From positions 264,978-328,977 of the forward strand of contig QFMX01000003.1 in NCBI GenBank assembly GCA_003240625.1: 64,000 nt of DNA. Direction: 5' to 3'. Below, in pieces: positions 17,797 through 27,994 of the stretch. The notes below the pieces were generated by a model. The model was not told the DNA's origin, did no database searches, and saw only the letters and a list, made by a program, of their open reading frames with translations. A program made the translations under genes and the position numbers. The stretch comes from Sphingomonas taxi. GTDB taxonomy: Bacteria; Pseudomonadota; Alphaproteobacteria; Sphingomonadales; Sphingomonadaceae. Within the stretch, counting starts at the first letter, position 1; the number at the start of each line of letters is the position of its first letter.

Positions 17797-19188
17797 ATGA
17801 TGATGACGTTTAAGTTCAAGCTTCTCCTGGCCTGCACCGCCGCGATGACCGCTCTCCCCGCCTCGGCGCAAGCCCAGACCGCTGCGACCAACGGCCTTGA
17901 GATCGCCAAGAAGATGATCGCCTTCCGCAGCGTGCGCGGTCCCGGCAATCAGACGCCGCAGCTCGCCGCGTATCTGAAGTTTGTACTGGTCGCGGGCGGC
18001 TTCGCGGCGAACGACGTGACGATCACCCCGGTCGACGACACCGCCTATCTGATCGCGACCTGGAAAGGCAGCGACGCCGCGTTGAAGCCGATCGTCCTCT
18101 CCGGGCATATCGACGTGGTCGAAGCCAAGCCCGCCGACTGGCAGCGCGACCCGTTCGTCCCGGTGGTCGAGAACGGCTATCTCTACGGGCGCGGCGCAAC
18201 CGACATGAAGCTCGACGCCGCGCTCGCGATCGCGACGCTGCTCGACATGAAGAAGGCGGGCTACGCCCCCAAGCGCGGCATCGTCCTGGCGCTGTCGGGC
18301 GACGAGGAAACGGTGATGAAGACCTCCGCGCTGATCGCCGACCAGCTTAAGAACGCCGAGATGGCGCTCAACATCGACGGCGGCGGCGGGCTGTACGCCG
18401 AAAACGGCAAGGCCGAGTATTTCACGATCGGCGCCGCCGAAAAGACCTATGCCGATTTCCAGCTCGAAGTGACCAACCCCGGCGGCCACTCGTCCGCGCC
18501 GCGCAAGGTGAACGCGATCAACGAACTGTCCGCCGCGCTAGTGAAGATCGGCAATTACCGCTTCACGCCGCAATTGTCGCCGATCACCAAGGGCTATTTC
18601 GAAGGCGTCGCGCCGCGCCAGACGCCCGAGATCGGCGCCGCGATGCGCGCCTTCGCGGCCAACCCGAAGGACCAGAAGGCGATCGAGACGCTCGCCGCCA
18701 ATCCCGGCTATGTCGGCCAGATCGGCACGACCTGCGTCACCACGATGGTCAGCGGCGGCCATGCGTTCAACGCCCTGCCCCAACGCGCGACCGCGAACAT
18801 CAACTGCCGCATATTTCCCGGCGTGAAACCGGCCGCGGTGATGGCCGAACTCGAGAAGGTCGCCGCGGACCCCGGCGTGAAGTTCAGTGACGTCACCGAA
18901 GGCTCGAACCCGACCGACGCCTCGCCACTCCGTGCGGACCTCACCGGCGCGGTTAAGACGGCGATGGGCAAGATCCGCCCCGGCGTTCCGGTGTTCCCGA
19001 GCATGTCGGCGGGCGCGAGCGATTCGATGTGGTACCGTTCGGTCGGCGTGCCGAGCTACGGCGTCAGCCCGACGTTTACCAAGCAATCTGACGACTTCAG
19101 CCACGGCCTGAACGAACGCACCCCGATCGACAACATTCCGCTGGCGATCACCTATTACCGCTCGCTGCTCACCGATCTTACGAGGTAG
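17797..19188 (+). CDS. Exported M20/M28-type metallopeptidase (M20 family)
   Basis: The 463-residue product begins with a signal peptide (FKLLLACTAAMTALPASAQAQ). The M20 catalytic core shows SGHIDVVEA (first zinc ligand and the catalytic Asp), YLYGRGATDMKLD (bridging Asp), SGDEET (general base Glu and metal ligand), and the lid domain beginning at ADFQLEVTNPGGHSS. A final histidine occurs in DDFSHGLNER. Family members hydrolyse dipeptides or acylated amino acids with two zinc ions. Three ATGs in a row at 17797-17805 leave the exact start open; GAAAGA lies directly upstream. The gene converges with a TonB receptor gene, and both could serve peptide uptake. Confidence 0.9.
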   Translation: MMMTFKFKLLLACTAAMTALPASAQAQTAATNGLEIAKKMIAFRSVRGPGNQTPQLAAYLKFVLVAGGFAANDVTITPVDDTAYLIATWKGSDAALKPIVLSGHIDVVEAKPADWQRDPFVPVVENGYLYGRGATDMKLDAALAIATLLDMKKAGYAPKRGIVLALSGDEETVMKTSALIADQLKNAEMALNIDGGGGLYAENGKAEYFTIGAAEKTYADFQLEVTNPGGHSSAPRKVNAINELSAALVKIGNYRFTPQLSPITKGYFEGVAPRQTPEIGAAMRAFAANPKDQKAIETLAANPGYVGQIGTTCVTTMVSGGHAFNALPQRATANINCRIFPGVKPAAVMAELEKVAADPGVKFSDVTEGSNPTDASPLRADLTGAVKTAMGKIRPGVPVFPSMSAGASDSMWYRSVGVPSYGVSPTFTKQSDDFSHGLNERTPIDNIPLAITYYRSLLTDLTR

Positions 19189-19226
19189 CGAATTTAACTC
19201 TACCCATTCTACGCATCCACCTCTGG

Positions 19227-19272
19227 CCGTTCCACGACCAAGCGCAATCGGCTTGGCCGTGGTTCGGAACGG
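19227..19272. terminator. Long hairpin between convergent genes
   Basis: CCACG-A-CCAAGC (19232-19243) pairs with GCTTGG-C-CGTGG (19251-19262) around a 7-base loop, with one mismatch. The flanks CCGTTCC and GGAACGG (19227-19233 and 19266-19272) offer an alternative outer pairing. The structure lies between the M20 peptidase and the TonB receptor, which converge here, and is best read as a bidirectional terminator. Confidence 0.6.
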
Positions 19273-19282
19273 AATCGTGCGA

Positions 19283-22171
19283 TCAGAACTTCACGCGCAC
19301 ACCGAAATTATAGCGCGCGCCCGTCTCCTGGAGCGCCAGGAAACGGTCTTCGACGGCCGACCATTCGTTCACCCGCTCGTTGGTGACGTTGACGCCCTGG
19401 ACATAGACCTGGAAGTTGGAGGTCAGGTCATAAGCGACGTTGAAGTCGAGCTGGCCATAGGACGACCGGTTGCGCGGGCGACCCTGGCTCGACCGGCATT
19501 GCCGCAGGTAATCCGAGCGCCAGTTGTACGACGTGCGTGCCGAGATGCCGTATTTTTCGTAGAAGACGCTGCCGTTGGCGGAGTGCGGCGACAGCCCGTT
19601 ATAGCCGCAGTCGAAATCGGCGAGCGTGTCCTCGCGTTGCACCTTGCTATCCACATAGGTGTAGTTGCCGGTGACGCCGAAGCCCGACGCGAAGCCCGGA
19701 AGCCAGTCAAACGCATATTGCGCGCCCACCTCGATGCCGCGGATATAGCCGGTCTGCCCGTTGCGGGTGCGGGTATCCTGGAACACGCGGCCGAACCGGT
19801 TCACCGGCAGCGTCTGGAGTTCGAGGAAGTCGCTCAAATCCTTGTGGAACCCGCCGACGCTGACATAGCTGACCGGCGTCATGTACCATTCCAACGAGAG
19901 GTCGTAGTTAGTCGACCTGAACGGCAACAGGCTCGGGTTGCCGCCGCTCGACTGCGGCACCGAAATACGGCCACCGAAGTCGTTGTTGACGCCGAGATCG
20001 GTCAGCGTCGGGCGCGTGACCGTCTGCGAGAACGCGGCGCGTGCGAGCAGTTTCTCGGTCACGTTGAACCGGATGTTCGCCGATGGCAGCGCATTGACGT
20101 AGCTGTTGCTTACCGACACCGGCGTTGCCGGCCCGTAGGTGAACTGCAGCGTGTCGTCGCCGGGGGTGTTGGCGATGTTGACGACGGGCGTGTTGAAGCC
20201 CGACGACACGACGTCGGTCTTGATGACACGAACGCCGACGTTACCCGCCCAGCGATCGCCGCCGAACTGCATGCTGATATAGCCCGCGGTCAGCTTCTCC
20301 TGGACGTTGACCGTACCGCGAAGCTGCTCGCGCACGCCGAATGGGCCGCCCGGCAGCGCGAGCACCTGCTGCGCGAAGGCTGCCTGCTGCGCGGGCGTGC
20401 GGCCGTTGGTCGGAATAGACAGAGTCGCGGGATCATTGAGATAGGCGAGGAACGCCTGTGGATCGAACTGGAACAGCGAAGGCGGAATATTCTTCCCCCC
20501 GCCCAGCAGGTTGGTCCAGTCGTAGCCCTCCAGCAGGCCGGACGCGATCGGCACCTGATATCCGCAATAGGTGCAATTCGAATCGCTGTTGTTGAACTGC
20601 CGATTGATCTTGCGTCGTTGGGTATAGGACCCGCCGATCTGCACCGATTTCAGAACCGAATCCTGGATGTCGTACTTCGTGTCGAGATGGAATTCGGAGC
20701 CGCGGTCGCGCGAACGATTGGTGTCGATGCCCATGTAATGCAGCCGCATCCGATCGGGATCGTTGATGATCGCGTTATCGAACGACGCGGTCGGCAGTCC
20801 TTGGCCGGGGTTGAGGTCGAACTGATAGCTGTACGGCAGCAACGCACCGATCACGAGATACTGGTTCGGCGAGACGCGCTTCGCGCCGGTGACGGACGCG
20901 TCGAGCCGCACTTCGACGTCTTCGGCAGGGTTCCACTTGATGTTGCCGCCGAACTGATAGCTCTCGGACTCGCGCTTCGTCAGATTATAGACATGGTCGA
21001 TCTTCGAGTTGAGGCCGTTGTTGGTCAGCCTGTCGCGATTGGCCTCGAGGAACCCCGGATTCTGGGCAATGAAGTCGCCGCCGATCATGCCGAGCCCGGT
21101 CGCCGTCCCGTTGCTGTCGAACGTCGGCTCGAAATAGGGCGCGGCCAGGAAGTTATCCATCTTGCGGACCACCCCCGACACGGTGAACTTCGAATAAATG
21201 CCGTCGACCGTAATCTCGAGATTGTCGCGCGGCTTGAACTGGACGGCACCGGCGAGGTTGATCCGCTCGCGCTCTTCCTGCGAGCGCTGGTAGTACAGGC
21301 TCTGGGGAACGTTGACGTTGCCCGCTGCCGGATATCGCGGGTCGGCGCCGGTGATCAGCGTCGGCGTGCCGCCGATTACCGAGATGATGTCGGGCCGGCC
21401 ATTGATCCAGCCGTCGATCGCGATCGTGTCTTCCTGGTTCTTGCGTTTGGTGTACGAGCCCGACAACACCACGCCGAACGTCTTTTCGGTGTTGGTCCAG
21501 GACGCGGTAGCCGACGCATCCGGCCCCGCCTTGTCGCGCAAGGTATCGTAGATCGCGCCGACCGAGCCTGAGAAATGGAACCCATCCCGACCCGACAGCG
21601 GGCGTGCGGTGATGATGTTGACCGTGGCCCCGATGCCGCCTTCCTGAAGCTCGGGCACGTTCGATTTGAACACGTCGGTACGCTGGATCATGTTCGACGA
21701 CAGCACATCGAACGAGAATTCACGGCCCGGATTGTCGGTCGCCATGATGCGGCCATTGACCAGCACCGTATTGAATTCCGGCCCCAGGCCACGAACCGTG
21801 ATGAATTGCCCCTCGCCGCCGGACCTGTCGATCGCGACACCGGTAATCCGCTGGAGAGACTCGGCGATGTTCGAGTCGGGGAATTTCCCGACGTCTTCCG
21901 CACTGATGCTGTCGACGATCTGCTGCGAGTCCCGCTTTACGCGCGCCGAGTTGGCCAAGCTGCTGCGGATGCCGGTAACGACGATCTCCTCGCCTCCGCC
22001 CGGACTATCCTGACCCGCCTCGGCGGTGGCCGGTACCGGTTCCTGAGGGAGCGCGGTGGCGCCGCCCTCAACCGATCCGGGCGTGGGCACGGTCATCTCC
22101 TGTGCAAACAACGGAGCGGTAACGAATACGCTGCTAAGCAACAGACACGTATGTGCGGTAATTCTCTTCAT
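19283..22171 (-). CDS. TonB-dependent receptor, Xanthomonas/Caulobacter type
   Basis: This large receptor (962 residues) has a signal peptide, a proline/glutamate-rich linker and the TonB-box-like EEIVVTGIRSSL. The SLANSARVKRDSQQIVDSIS and AEDVGKFPDSNIAESLQRI motifs define the Xanthomonas/Caulobacter receptor type. The plug continues with GVAIDR, VRGLGPEFNTVLVNGR and GGIGATVNI. The barrel contains a CTYCGYQ pair of cysteines in an extracellular loop and ends in the aromatic GVRVKF. Such receptors usually import carbohydrates or peptides. A good ribosome binding site (GAGAGGAAG) precedes the ATG. No regulator or transporter lies beside it, so the ligand is unknown; the convergent M20 peptidase makes peptides an option. 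Confidence 0.9.
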   Translation of the reverse strand: MKRITAHTCLLLSSVFVTAPLFAQEMTVPTPGSVEGGATALPQEPVPATAEAGQDSPGGGEEIVVTGIRSSLANSARVKRDSQQIVDSISAEDVGKFPDSNIAESLQRITGVAIDRSGGEGQFITVRGLGPEFNTVLVNGRIMATDNPGREFSFDVLSSNMIQRTDVFKSNVPELQEGGIGATVNIITARPLSGRDGFHFSGSVGAIYDTLRDKAGPDASATASWTNTEKTFGVVLSGSYTKRKNQEDTIAIDGWINGRPDIISVIGGTPTLITGADPRYPAAGNVNVPQSLYYQRSQEERERINLAGAVQFKPRDNLEITVDGIYSKFTVSGVVRKMDNFLAAPYFEPTFDSNGTATGLGMIGGDFIAQNPGFLEANRDRLTNNGLNSKIDHVYNLTKRESESYQFGGNIKWNPAEDVEVRLDASVTGAKRVSPNQYLVIGALLPYSYQFDLNPGQGLPTASFDNAIINDPDRMRLHYMGIDTNRSRDRGSEFHLDTKYDIQDSVLKSVQIGGSYTQRRKINRQFNNSDSNCTYCGYQVPIASGLLEGYDWTNLLGGGKNIPPSLFQFDPQAFLAYLNDPATLSIPTNGRTPAQQAAFAQQVLALPGGPFGVREQLRGTVNVQEKLTAGYISMQFGGDRWAGNVGVRVIKTDVVSSGFNTPVVNIANTPGDDTLQFTYGPATPVSVSNSYVNALPSANIRFNVTEKLLARAAFSQTVTRPTLTDLGVNNDFGGRISVPQSSGGNPSLLPFRSTNYDLSLEWYMTPVSYVSVGGFHKDLSDFLELQTLPVNRFGRVFQDTRTRNGQTGYIRGIEVGAQYAFDWLPGFASGFGVTGNYTYVDSKVQREDTLADFDCGYNGLSPHSANGSVFYEKYGISARTSYNWRSDYLRQCRSSQGRPRNRSSYGQLDFNVAYDLTSNFQVYVQGVNVTNERVNEWSAVEDRFLALQETGARYNFGVRVKF

Positions 22172-23153
22172 ACTTCCTCTCCCTGTACCGATCTAAATTA
22201 ATCAGATTCGTTTTTTATTTACCTCGAAGCTATTATTGCTCGATGGTCCATTTTAACTTATTATCGAATTGACCGATAATAGTTTGGATTTGATCTTGAG
22301 GTTGTACCGGCTGCCCACCTGCCAACACAGTTCGGCAAAAATCTTCTCAAGATCCGCTTATACTATTCAGCATCTACGAGTCCCCTGTTGGCTTACTACG
22401 GCTTTTGCTGACGGGGCGGCAACCGTGAGCGAAGGTTGGAAGCACGAGGTTGAGGCGATTTCCAGGGCTGTCGGCCATGAAGAAATTGCGCGCCTCATCC
22501 GCTCATTCTCCCGCCTGTGACCAGCAACGTGCGCGAGACGCGGCACATCTTGAAATTGATCTATTAATATAGATTGCGTTGCCGGTCGAAGATCCCTGTC
22601 TTCGCGCACAACCTTCACAACGCCGGCGGATCTGCGCCCGTCGCAATTTTCAAGATAATCGCTGGCAAACATGCTTCGAAGCATATTACCGTCGTTTCGA
22701 CGTAATACTTGATGGCCACCAAAGTACGCGCGGACCTGATGATCTGCTGGAGGTGCTGGCCAATCACGCATATCAGTAATTCTCTGACCATCATGCTTCC
22801 GCACGCCATGGCCGAAACACGCGAAACGCCAGTCCGATCTCATCGGAACGCTGTACATGCTTTCCTGATCGCCGCATGTGCCGTGATCATGATCACCTCT
22901 CCTTTCCCAACGTCTTAGCGCCGGCTTCGGAGAGTATTATTGTTATAAATCGTCTATGTAAAGGATTACATTTCTCCGTTCGTCGATATGCCGCGTAGCG
23001 CCAGCCATGCTGGGCCGTCGTCATCAGCCAGCCAGATCACGTCCATCTCCTCGAACGCAAACGACATCGATTGCTCAGGCCGGTGGTGTGGCAGTGGTTG
23101 ATTATTTTGGCGTGCATAGCGTTCCCGGCCCGAGACCACGCCTGCTTCATCGC
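22172..23153. other. Nearly 1 kb without a supportable gene, AT-richer than surroundings
   Basis: The part next to 22171 must hold the TonB receptor promoter (AT-rich around 22200-22270). The rest has only short frames with random-looking products. A 36-codon frame at 22811-22918 with a hydrophobic segment (FLIAACAVIMIT) and a 33-codon minus-strand frame ending at 22966 (SFAFEEMDVIWLADDDG) look weakly protein-like but lack ribosome binding sites. I call neither. The stretch may hold worn remains of a deleted gene. Confidence 0.4.
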
Positions 23154-25556
23154 CTAAAATTGGCGCAGCGCGCGCGCAGGTTCGGCGCGTGCGACGCGCC
23201 ATGCATGGCTGGCTACCGTTCCCGTTGCGATGATCAGCGCAAGCACGCTCGCGGCGACAAAATAGAGTGGCGACAAGGCAATTCGGTCGTCGAAGCCGTT
23301 CAGCCAGTCCGTCATCGCGACCCACGCGACCGGCCACGCGATCATGTTTGCAAGGAGCACCGGTCTCAGGAACTGACCGAGAAGCAATCGCATGACGTCG
23401 GCAGTCGAGGCACCGAGAATCTTGCGGATACCGATCTCCTTGACCCGACGCGTGGTGTCGAACGCGGCAAGACCGTAGAGACCGATACACCCGATCAGCG
23501 CCGCGAGCACCGCCCCGGCCGTGAACAACCGCGAACGCTGGACGTCTTGGCGATAATAGGATTCGTACAGCGTCTGGTCGACCGTCGTCGCGACTGGCGG
23601 CACCGCTGGTGCGACCCGGTGCCACGTGGCTTCCAGGCGCGCCAGAACGGGTCTGGTATCCTCCGACGTGCGAACCACCAGGATCGAGCGGTTCCCGCCC
23701 CCCGGTTGATAGCGGTATGCGAACGCCTCAACCGGCTGACGCGGCGTACCGAACCGCATGTCGGCGATGACTCCAACGATCCTGACCGTGCCATCGTCCA
23801 GGGAAACCACCTGATCGATCGCATCGGCGGCATGGTCGAACCCCAAGCGCTGGACGGCCGTGCGGTTTAGGATGATGTTTGTTGTGTTCAGCGTATCCTT
23901 GTGGTCGGTTGCGCCGGAGCGTTCACGGTCGACATCAAGCGTAAAACGCGCCGGATCGAAGACCCGGCCCGCTAGCAGCCGGGCGCGGTAGATCGCGAAG
24001 AAGCGATCGCCGACCGTGGACTGGACGATCATCGGCGGTTCGCCGGTTGCGCCTGCGCGTTTCATCTTGGCGATCGCGAACGTACCGCCCCCAGGCACGG
24101 CACCGCTGGTCGTGATACCGGCAACGCCGGGGACGCGTCGGATCGAGTCCCTCAACCGGGCACGCTGTTCCGTATCGAGCGCGCGATCCCCGTAACCGGT
24201 CATCATGATCAGACCGTCGCGACCAAAGCCGATGTCCGCCTGCCGGACGTGCCGGGTCTGGGCGTACAGTACCGCCGTACCGATCATCAGCGCGACGGCG
24301 ATGCCGAACTGGAGCACGACCAGCGCTTTGCGTAGCCGCGCGCCTGATCGATCGCCGCCAGGGGTCCGTGCCGCGGCAAGAACGCCGGCGGGCTGGAACC
24401 GGGAGATCACGAAGGCCGGATAAAACCCCGCGAGCAACGCCACCATCGCAATCATGACCAATAGCGGCGGCAGGATCGACCGCGTTCCCCAATAGGCGAT
24501 CGACAGGTCGGTACCCCCGATCGTGTTGACGAAGGGGAGCGCGATCTCGGCAAGCGCGAGCCCGATCAATGCCGCGAGCGTCACAGCGATCAGCGCCTCA
24601 CCGAGCAACTGGCCGACCAGCGTGCGCCGGGTTGCACCGACGACCTTGCGTATTGCGATCTCCCGCGCTCGGAGACCGGCGCGCGCCGTGGCAAGGTTGA
24701 TGTAGTTGACCGTCGCCAGCAGCAGCGCGACGATTCCCACCGTACCCAGCACGGCGACGACCGTGCTCACTCCCTTGTCGGCGAGGTGGTGGCTCGAAAG
24801 CGGCTTCAATCCTTCTTTCAGGAATCGACGTGCCTCCGCGTTGAACTGGGGATCGGGGTGGCGCCGCATGAATGTGCCGACCCGGTCCGCGGTTACGGCA
24901 TCGGGAATCATCAGAAAGGTCGTGACGCCGTAGCTAGCGGATAGCGTGTCATCCGCGGGTTTGGCCGGGATCGCGGCGAACATGTCGCTAGTATAAGTCT
25001 GGTTCTTCGGCAGGTCGGCAGTCACCGCTCCCACCCGATAGACTTTGGGCTTGCCGTCGATCGCGACGGTCAGCGTCCGACCCAGCGGACTGGTCTTGCC
25101 GAAATAGCTTTCCGCGACACTCTGCAAGACAATGAGCCCGTCAGGCCGCGCGATCGTCGTCGCGACATCGCCTTCGACGACGGGAAACGGGAAAATCCGG
25201 AAATAGGCGGGGTCGACCAACGCCAGCTTTCGCGTGAAGCTGGTGTTTCCTGTCAGCACCGTCGCGGTGTCGTAGGGCGTCATCCGCGCTGCGACGAGGT
25301 CGGGAAACGCGTCTGCCAATTGCGCGGCAAGCGTGGGCGAAGACGGGATCGGCAATTCCGGGTTTCCCGGAAACTGGACCGTTCGCTCCACCGTCCAAAC
25401 CCGCTCCCATCCCGGCAGCACGCGGTCGTAACTGGTCTCGAACCGAACGAACAGGAACAGGACGAGAAACACCGCGATACCGAGCGCGAGCCCGCCGATG
25501 TTGAGGAACGCGTACAGGCGATGCCGGGCGAGCGAGCGGTACAGGGTGAGCCACAT
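23154..25556 (-). CDS. MacB-like ABC permease with two FtsX domains (second copy)
   Basis: The 800-residue permease starts MWLTLYRSLARHRLYAF, enters a first helix (GGLALGIAVFLVLFLF), and has a MacB periplasmic domain to about residue 270. A first FtsX block follows (NYINLATARAGLRAREIAIRK region), then a linking helix, a second periplasmic domain and a second FtsX block with EIGIRKILGAS. It ends in the typical ARAEPARALRQF tail. Such double-FtsX permeases use a separate LolD/MacB-like ATPase, here encoded two genes upstream. They transmit force to periplasmic partners rather than transport through the membrane. It is a close paralogue of the gene directly upstream; only ten bases separate them. 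AGGGG lies before the ATG. Confidence 0.88.
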   Translation of the reverse strand: MWLTLYRSLARHRLYAFLNIGGLALGIAVFLVLFLFVRFETSYDRVLPGWERVWTVERTVQFPGNPELPIPSSPTLAAQLADAFPDLVAARMTPYDTATVLTGNTSFTRKLALVDPAYFRIFPFPVVEGDVATTIARPDGLIVLQSVAESYFGKTSPLGRTLTVAIDGKPKVYRVGAVTADLPKNQTYTSDMFAAIPAKPADDTLSASYGVTTFLMIPDAVTADRVGTFMRRHPDPQFNAEARRFLKEGLKPLSSHHLADKGVSTVVAVLGTVGIVALLLATVNYINLATARAGLRAREIAIRKVVGATRRTLVGQLLGEALIAVTLAALIGLALAEIALPFVNTIGGTDLSIAYWGTRSILPPLLVMIAMVALLAGFYPAFVISRFQPAGVLAAARTPGGDRSGARLRKALVVLQFGIAVALMIGTAVLYAQTRHVRQADIGFGRDGLIMMTGYGDRALDTEQRARLRDSIRRVPGVAGITTSGAVPGGGTFAIAKMKRAGATGEPPMIVQSTVGDRFFAIYRARLLAGRVFDPARFTLDVDRERSGATDHKDTLNTTNIILNRTAVQRLGFDHAADAIDQVVSLDDGTVRIVGVIADMRFGTPRQPVEAFAYRYQPGGGNRSILVVRTSEDTRPVLARLEATWHRVAPAVPPVATTVDQTLYESYYRQDVQRSRLFTAGAVLAALIGCIGLYGLAAFDTTRRVKEIGIRKILGASTADVMRLLLGQFLRPVLLANMIAWPVAWVAMTDWLNGFDDRIALSPLYFVAASVLALIIATGTVASHAWRVARAEPARALRQF

Positions 25557-25566
25557 CGATCGGCCC

Positions 25567-27984
25567 CTATTCGTGGCGCAGCGCGCGCGCGGGTTCGGCG
25601 CGGGCGACACGCCACGCCTGGCCGAAGACAGTGGCGCTTGCGATCAGCACCGCGGCGAGCGAGGCGCCGACGAAGAACATCGGCGACAGCGCGATCCGAT
25701 CGTCGAACCCGCCTAGCCAGCGCTGCATCGCGACATAGGCGAGCGGCCACGCGACGAGGTTGGCGAGGATCACCGGTCGCAGGAACTGCCCGATCAACAG
25801 CCGCAGCACCTCGGCAGTCGAGGCGCCGAGCGTCTTGCGGATACCGATCTCCTTCACGCGCCGTGCGGTGTCGAACGCCGCCAGGCCGTAGAGCCCGATG
25901 CAACCGATCAGGACCGCCAGCACCGCGCCGATCGTGAACAGTCGCGAGCGTTGCGCATCCGCCTTGTAATAGCGCTGGTACAGATTGTCTTCGACCGAGC
26001 GCGCCTCGAACGGAACGCCGGGCACGACGCGCTTCCAGGCCGCTTCGAGTGCCGCCATCATCGTCTTCGCATCGCGACCGGCATAGCGCACCGCCGCGAA
26101 CGGCGAGAGGATATCGACGGTGTTGTAGGTGTAGGCGACCGGCGTAACGGCATCGCGCGGGCTCCTGAAGCGCAGGTCGTCGACCACGCCGATGATCGTC
26201 GCGCTGCGCTCGCCATCGTTGATCGCCTGCCCCAGCGCCGCCGTGGGCGAAGCGAAGCCCAGCGCGGTCACCGCCGTGCGGTTGATTACCACGTTCGGCC
26301 CTGCCCGCTTGCGTTCGGCGAGCGTTAGCAGGCCGCGATCGTCGGCATGCGCGGCATCGAACAGGCGCCCCGCGACGAGGCGCGCGCCGTACACGTGGAA
26401 ATAGTCGCGGCCCGTGCCGACATCCATCAGCGACGCCTTGCTGCCGGGTGCGCCTGTGCGCGCATAGCTCGAGAAATTGGTCGTGCTCTGGTCGCCCGGC
26501 GCGTTGTTCGCGACCGTGACGCCGGTGACGCCAGGGGCTGCCGCGAGGCTGCGCAGGATCGCTGCGCGCTGCGGGGAGTCGATCCCGCCGGTCATCAGCG
26601 AGCGGACGATCATCAAACCGTCGCGACGAAACCCGAGATCGGCGTCACGAATATGCTCGGTCTGTTTGAGCATGACCCCGGTAGCGATGGCGAATGCGAT
26701 CGCGATCGCGAACTGCACGACCACCAAGGCACTTCGCAGCCTGGTGCCGCTACGCCCACCACCGGGCGCGCGCGTCGAGGCGAGCACCGCCGCCGGGCGA
26801 AACCCCGACAGCACGAACGCGGGATACAGCCCCGCGACTAGTGCTATGCCCAGGACCAGCAGGACCAGCGGCACGACGACGCCGTCCCACCCGCCATAGC
26901 GGATCGCCAGCGACGTTCCGCCAAGCGCGTTGACGAACGGCAGCGCGATCTCGGCCAGCGCGAGCCCGATCAGCGCCGCCACCGCGACGGTTGCCAGCGC
27001 CTCGCCCAGGAATTGCCGGATAAGCGACCGCCGCGTGCCGCCCAGCACCTTGCGCATCGCCACCTCGCGCGCGCGCAGCCCGGCGCGAGCGGTGGCCAGA
27101 TTGACGTAGTTCACGATCGCGATCAGCAGCGTCAGCAGCCCGACCGCGCCCAAGGTCGTGACGATCGCGCGATCGCCCGGACTATACAGATGCATCGCGG
27201 TCAGCGGCCGCAGCGACTGGAAATACTCGCCTTTCTTGAGGTTGCCCCCGGCATAAGCGTGGCGATCGAGAAACGCGGGCAATTGCGCCTCGAACGCGCG
27301 CGCGGCGGCATCGTCGGGGAAACGCAGGAGCGTGGTCAGCGACGCACTGCCCCAGTGCTCCCACCATTCGTTGCCGAAGCGCGTCCGCGACAGTTGCGCG
27401 AACATCTCGCTCTTGAAGGTGACGTCGTCGGGCATGTCGCGCAGCACCGCCCCGACCTTGTAGGGATAGGTCGTCCCGTCGATCGACAGTTGCAGCGTCC
27501 GGCCGATCGCCGACTGGCTCCCGAAATATTTCCGCGCAGTCTTCTGCGTGACTACCAGGCCGTTTGGATCGGCAAGCGTTGCTGTCGGATCGCCCTCGAC
27601 TGCGGGAAAGCGCATGAGATCGAAGAAGTTAGGGTCGACTGTGCCCAGGTCCTCTGCGGTCGCCTGCCCGCCCTGCTGCACGGTCGCGGCCATGTTCATG
27701 TAGCGCGTACCGACCAACTGCGGGTAATCCGCCTGCAGGATCTTGAGCTCGCTACCCATCGTGTTCGGATTGGTGTCTGCCGGATAGCCCGGCATCACAT
27801 AGCGCTCCTCCATCACCCACAACCGGTCTTGTTGCGGCAATACGCGGTCGTACCCGGTCTCGAACCGCACGAAGAGGAACAGGACGAGGAACGTCGCGAT
27901 CCCGAGCGCGAGCCCCCCAATGTTGAGGACCGCGAACAGCCGATGATGCGCGAGCGAGCGATAGAGACTGGTGAGCGCGGACAT
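25567..27984 (-). CDS. MacB-like ABC permease with two FtsX domains (first copy)
   Basis: This 805-residue paralogue of the downstream permease has the same layout: N-terminal helix (GGLALGIATFLVLFLF), periplasmic domain, FtsX block with ATARAGLRAREVAMRKV, linking helix, second periplasmic domain, second FtsX block with EIGIRKTLGAS, and C-terminus ARAEPARALRHE. The two probably pair as a heterodimer, since each already contains the eight helices of a duplicated MacB half. The ATG at 27984 has GAAGGA seven bases upstream, and that site overlaps the stop of the 38-residue microprotein gene, so translation is coupled. Substrate could be a lipid, a peptide or an antibiotic; nothing in the sequence decides. 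Confidence 0.88.
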   Translation of the reverse strand: MSALTSLYRSLAHHRLFAVLNIGGLALGIATFLVLFLFVRFETGYDRVLPQQDRLWVMEERYVMPGYPADTNPNTMGSELKILQADYPQLVGTRYMNMAATVQQGGQATAEDLGTVDPNFFDLMRFPAVEGDPTATLADPNGLVVTQKTARKYFGSQSAIGRTLQLSIDGTTYPYKVGAVLRDMPDDVTFKSEMFAQLSRTRFGNEWWEHWGSASLTTLLRFPDDAAARAFEAQLPAFLDRHAYAGGNLKKGEYFQSLRPLTAMHLYSPGDRAIVTTLGAVGLLTLLIAIVNYVNLATARAGLRAREVAMRKVLGGTRRSLIRQFLGEALATVAVAALIGLALAEIALPFVNALGGTSLAIRYGGWDGVVVPLVLLVLGIALVAGLYPAFVLSGFRPAAVLASTRAPGGGRSGTRLRSALVVVQFAIAIAFAIATGVMLKQTEHIRDADLGFRRDGLMIVRSLMTGGIDSPQRAAILRSLAAAPGVTGVTVANNAPGDQSTTNFSSYARTGAPGSKASLMDVGTGRDYFHVYGARLVAGRLFDAAHADDRGLLTLAERKRAGPNVVINRTAVTALGFASPTAALGQAINDGERSATIIGVVDDLRFRSPRDAVTPVAYTYNTVDILSPFAAVRYAGRDAKTMMAALEAAWKRVVPGVPFEARSVEDNLYQRYYKADAQRSRLFTIGAVLAVLIGCIGLYGLAAFDTARRVKEIGIRKTLGASTAEVLRLLIGQFLRPVILANLVAWPLAYVAMQRWLGGFDDRIALSPMFFVGASLAAVLIASATVFGQAWRVARAEPARALRHE

Positions 27985-27994
27985 GGCGGTTCCT

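Noticed and set aside
22811..23067. Short frames with a hydrophobic segment or acidic tail in the 22.2-23.1 kb gap
   Set aside because: No translation signals and no homology that I can recognise; kept only as a remark in the gap entry.
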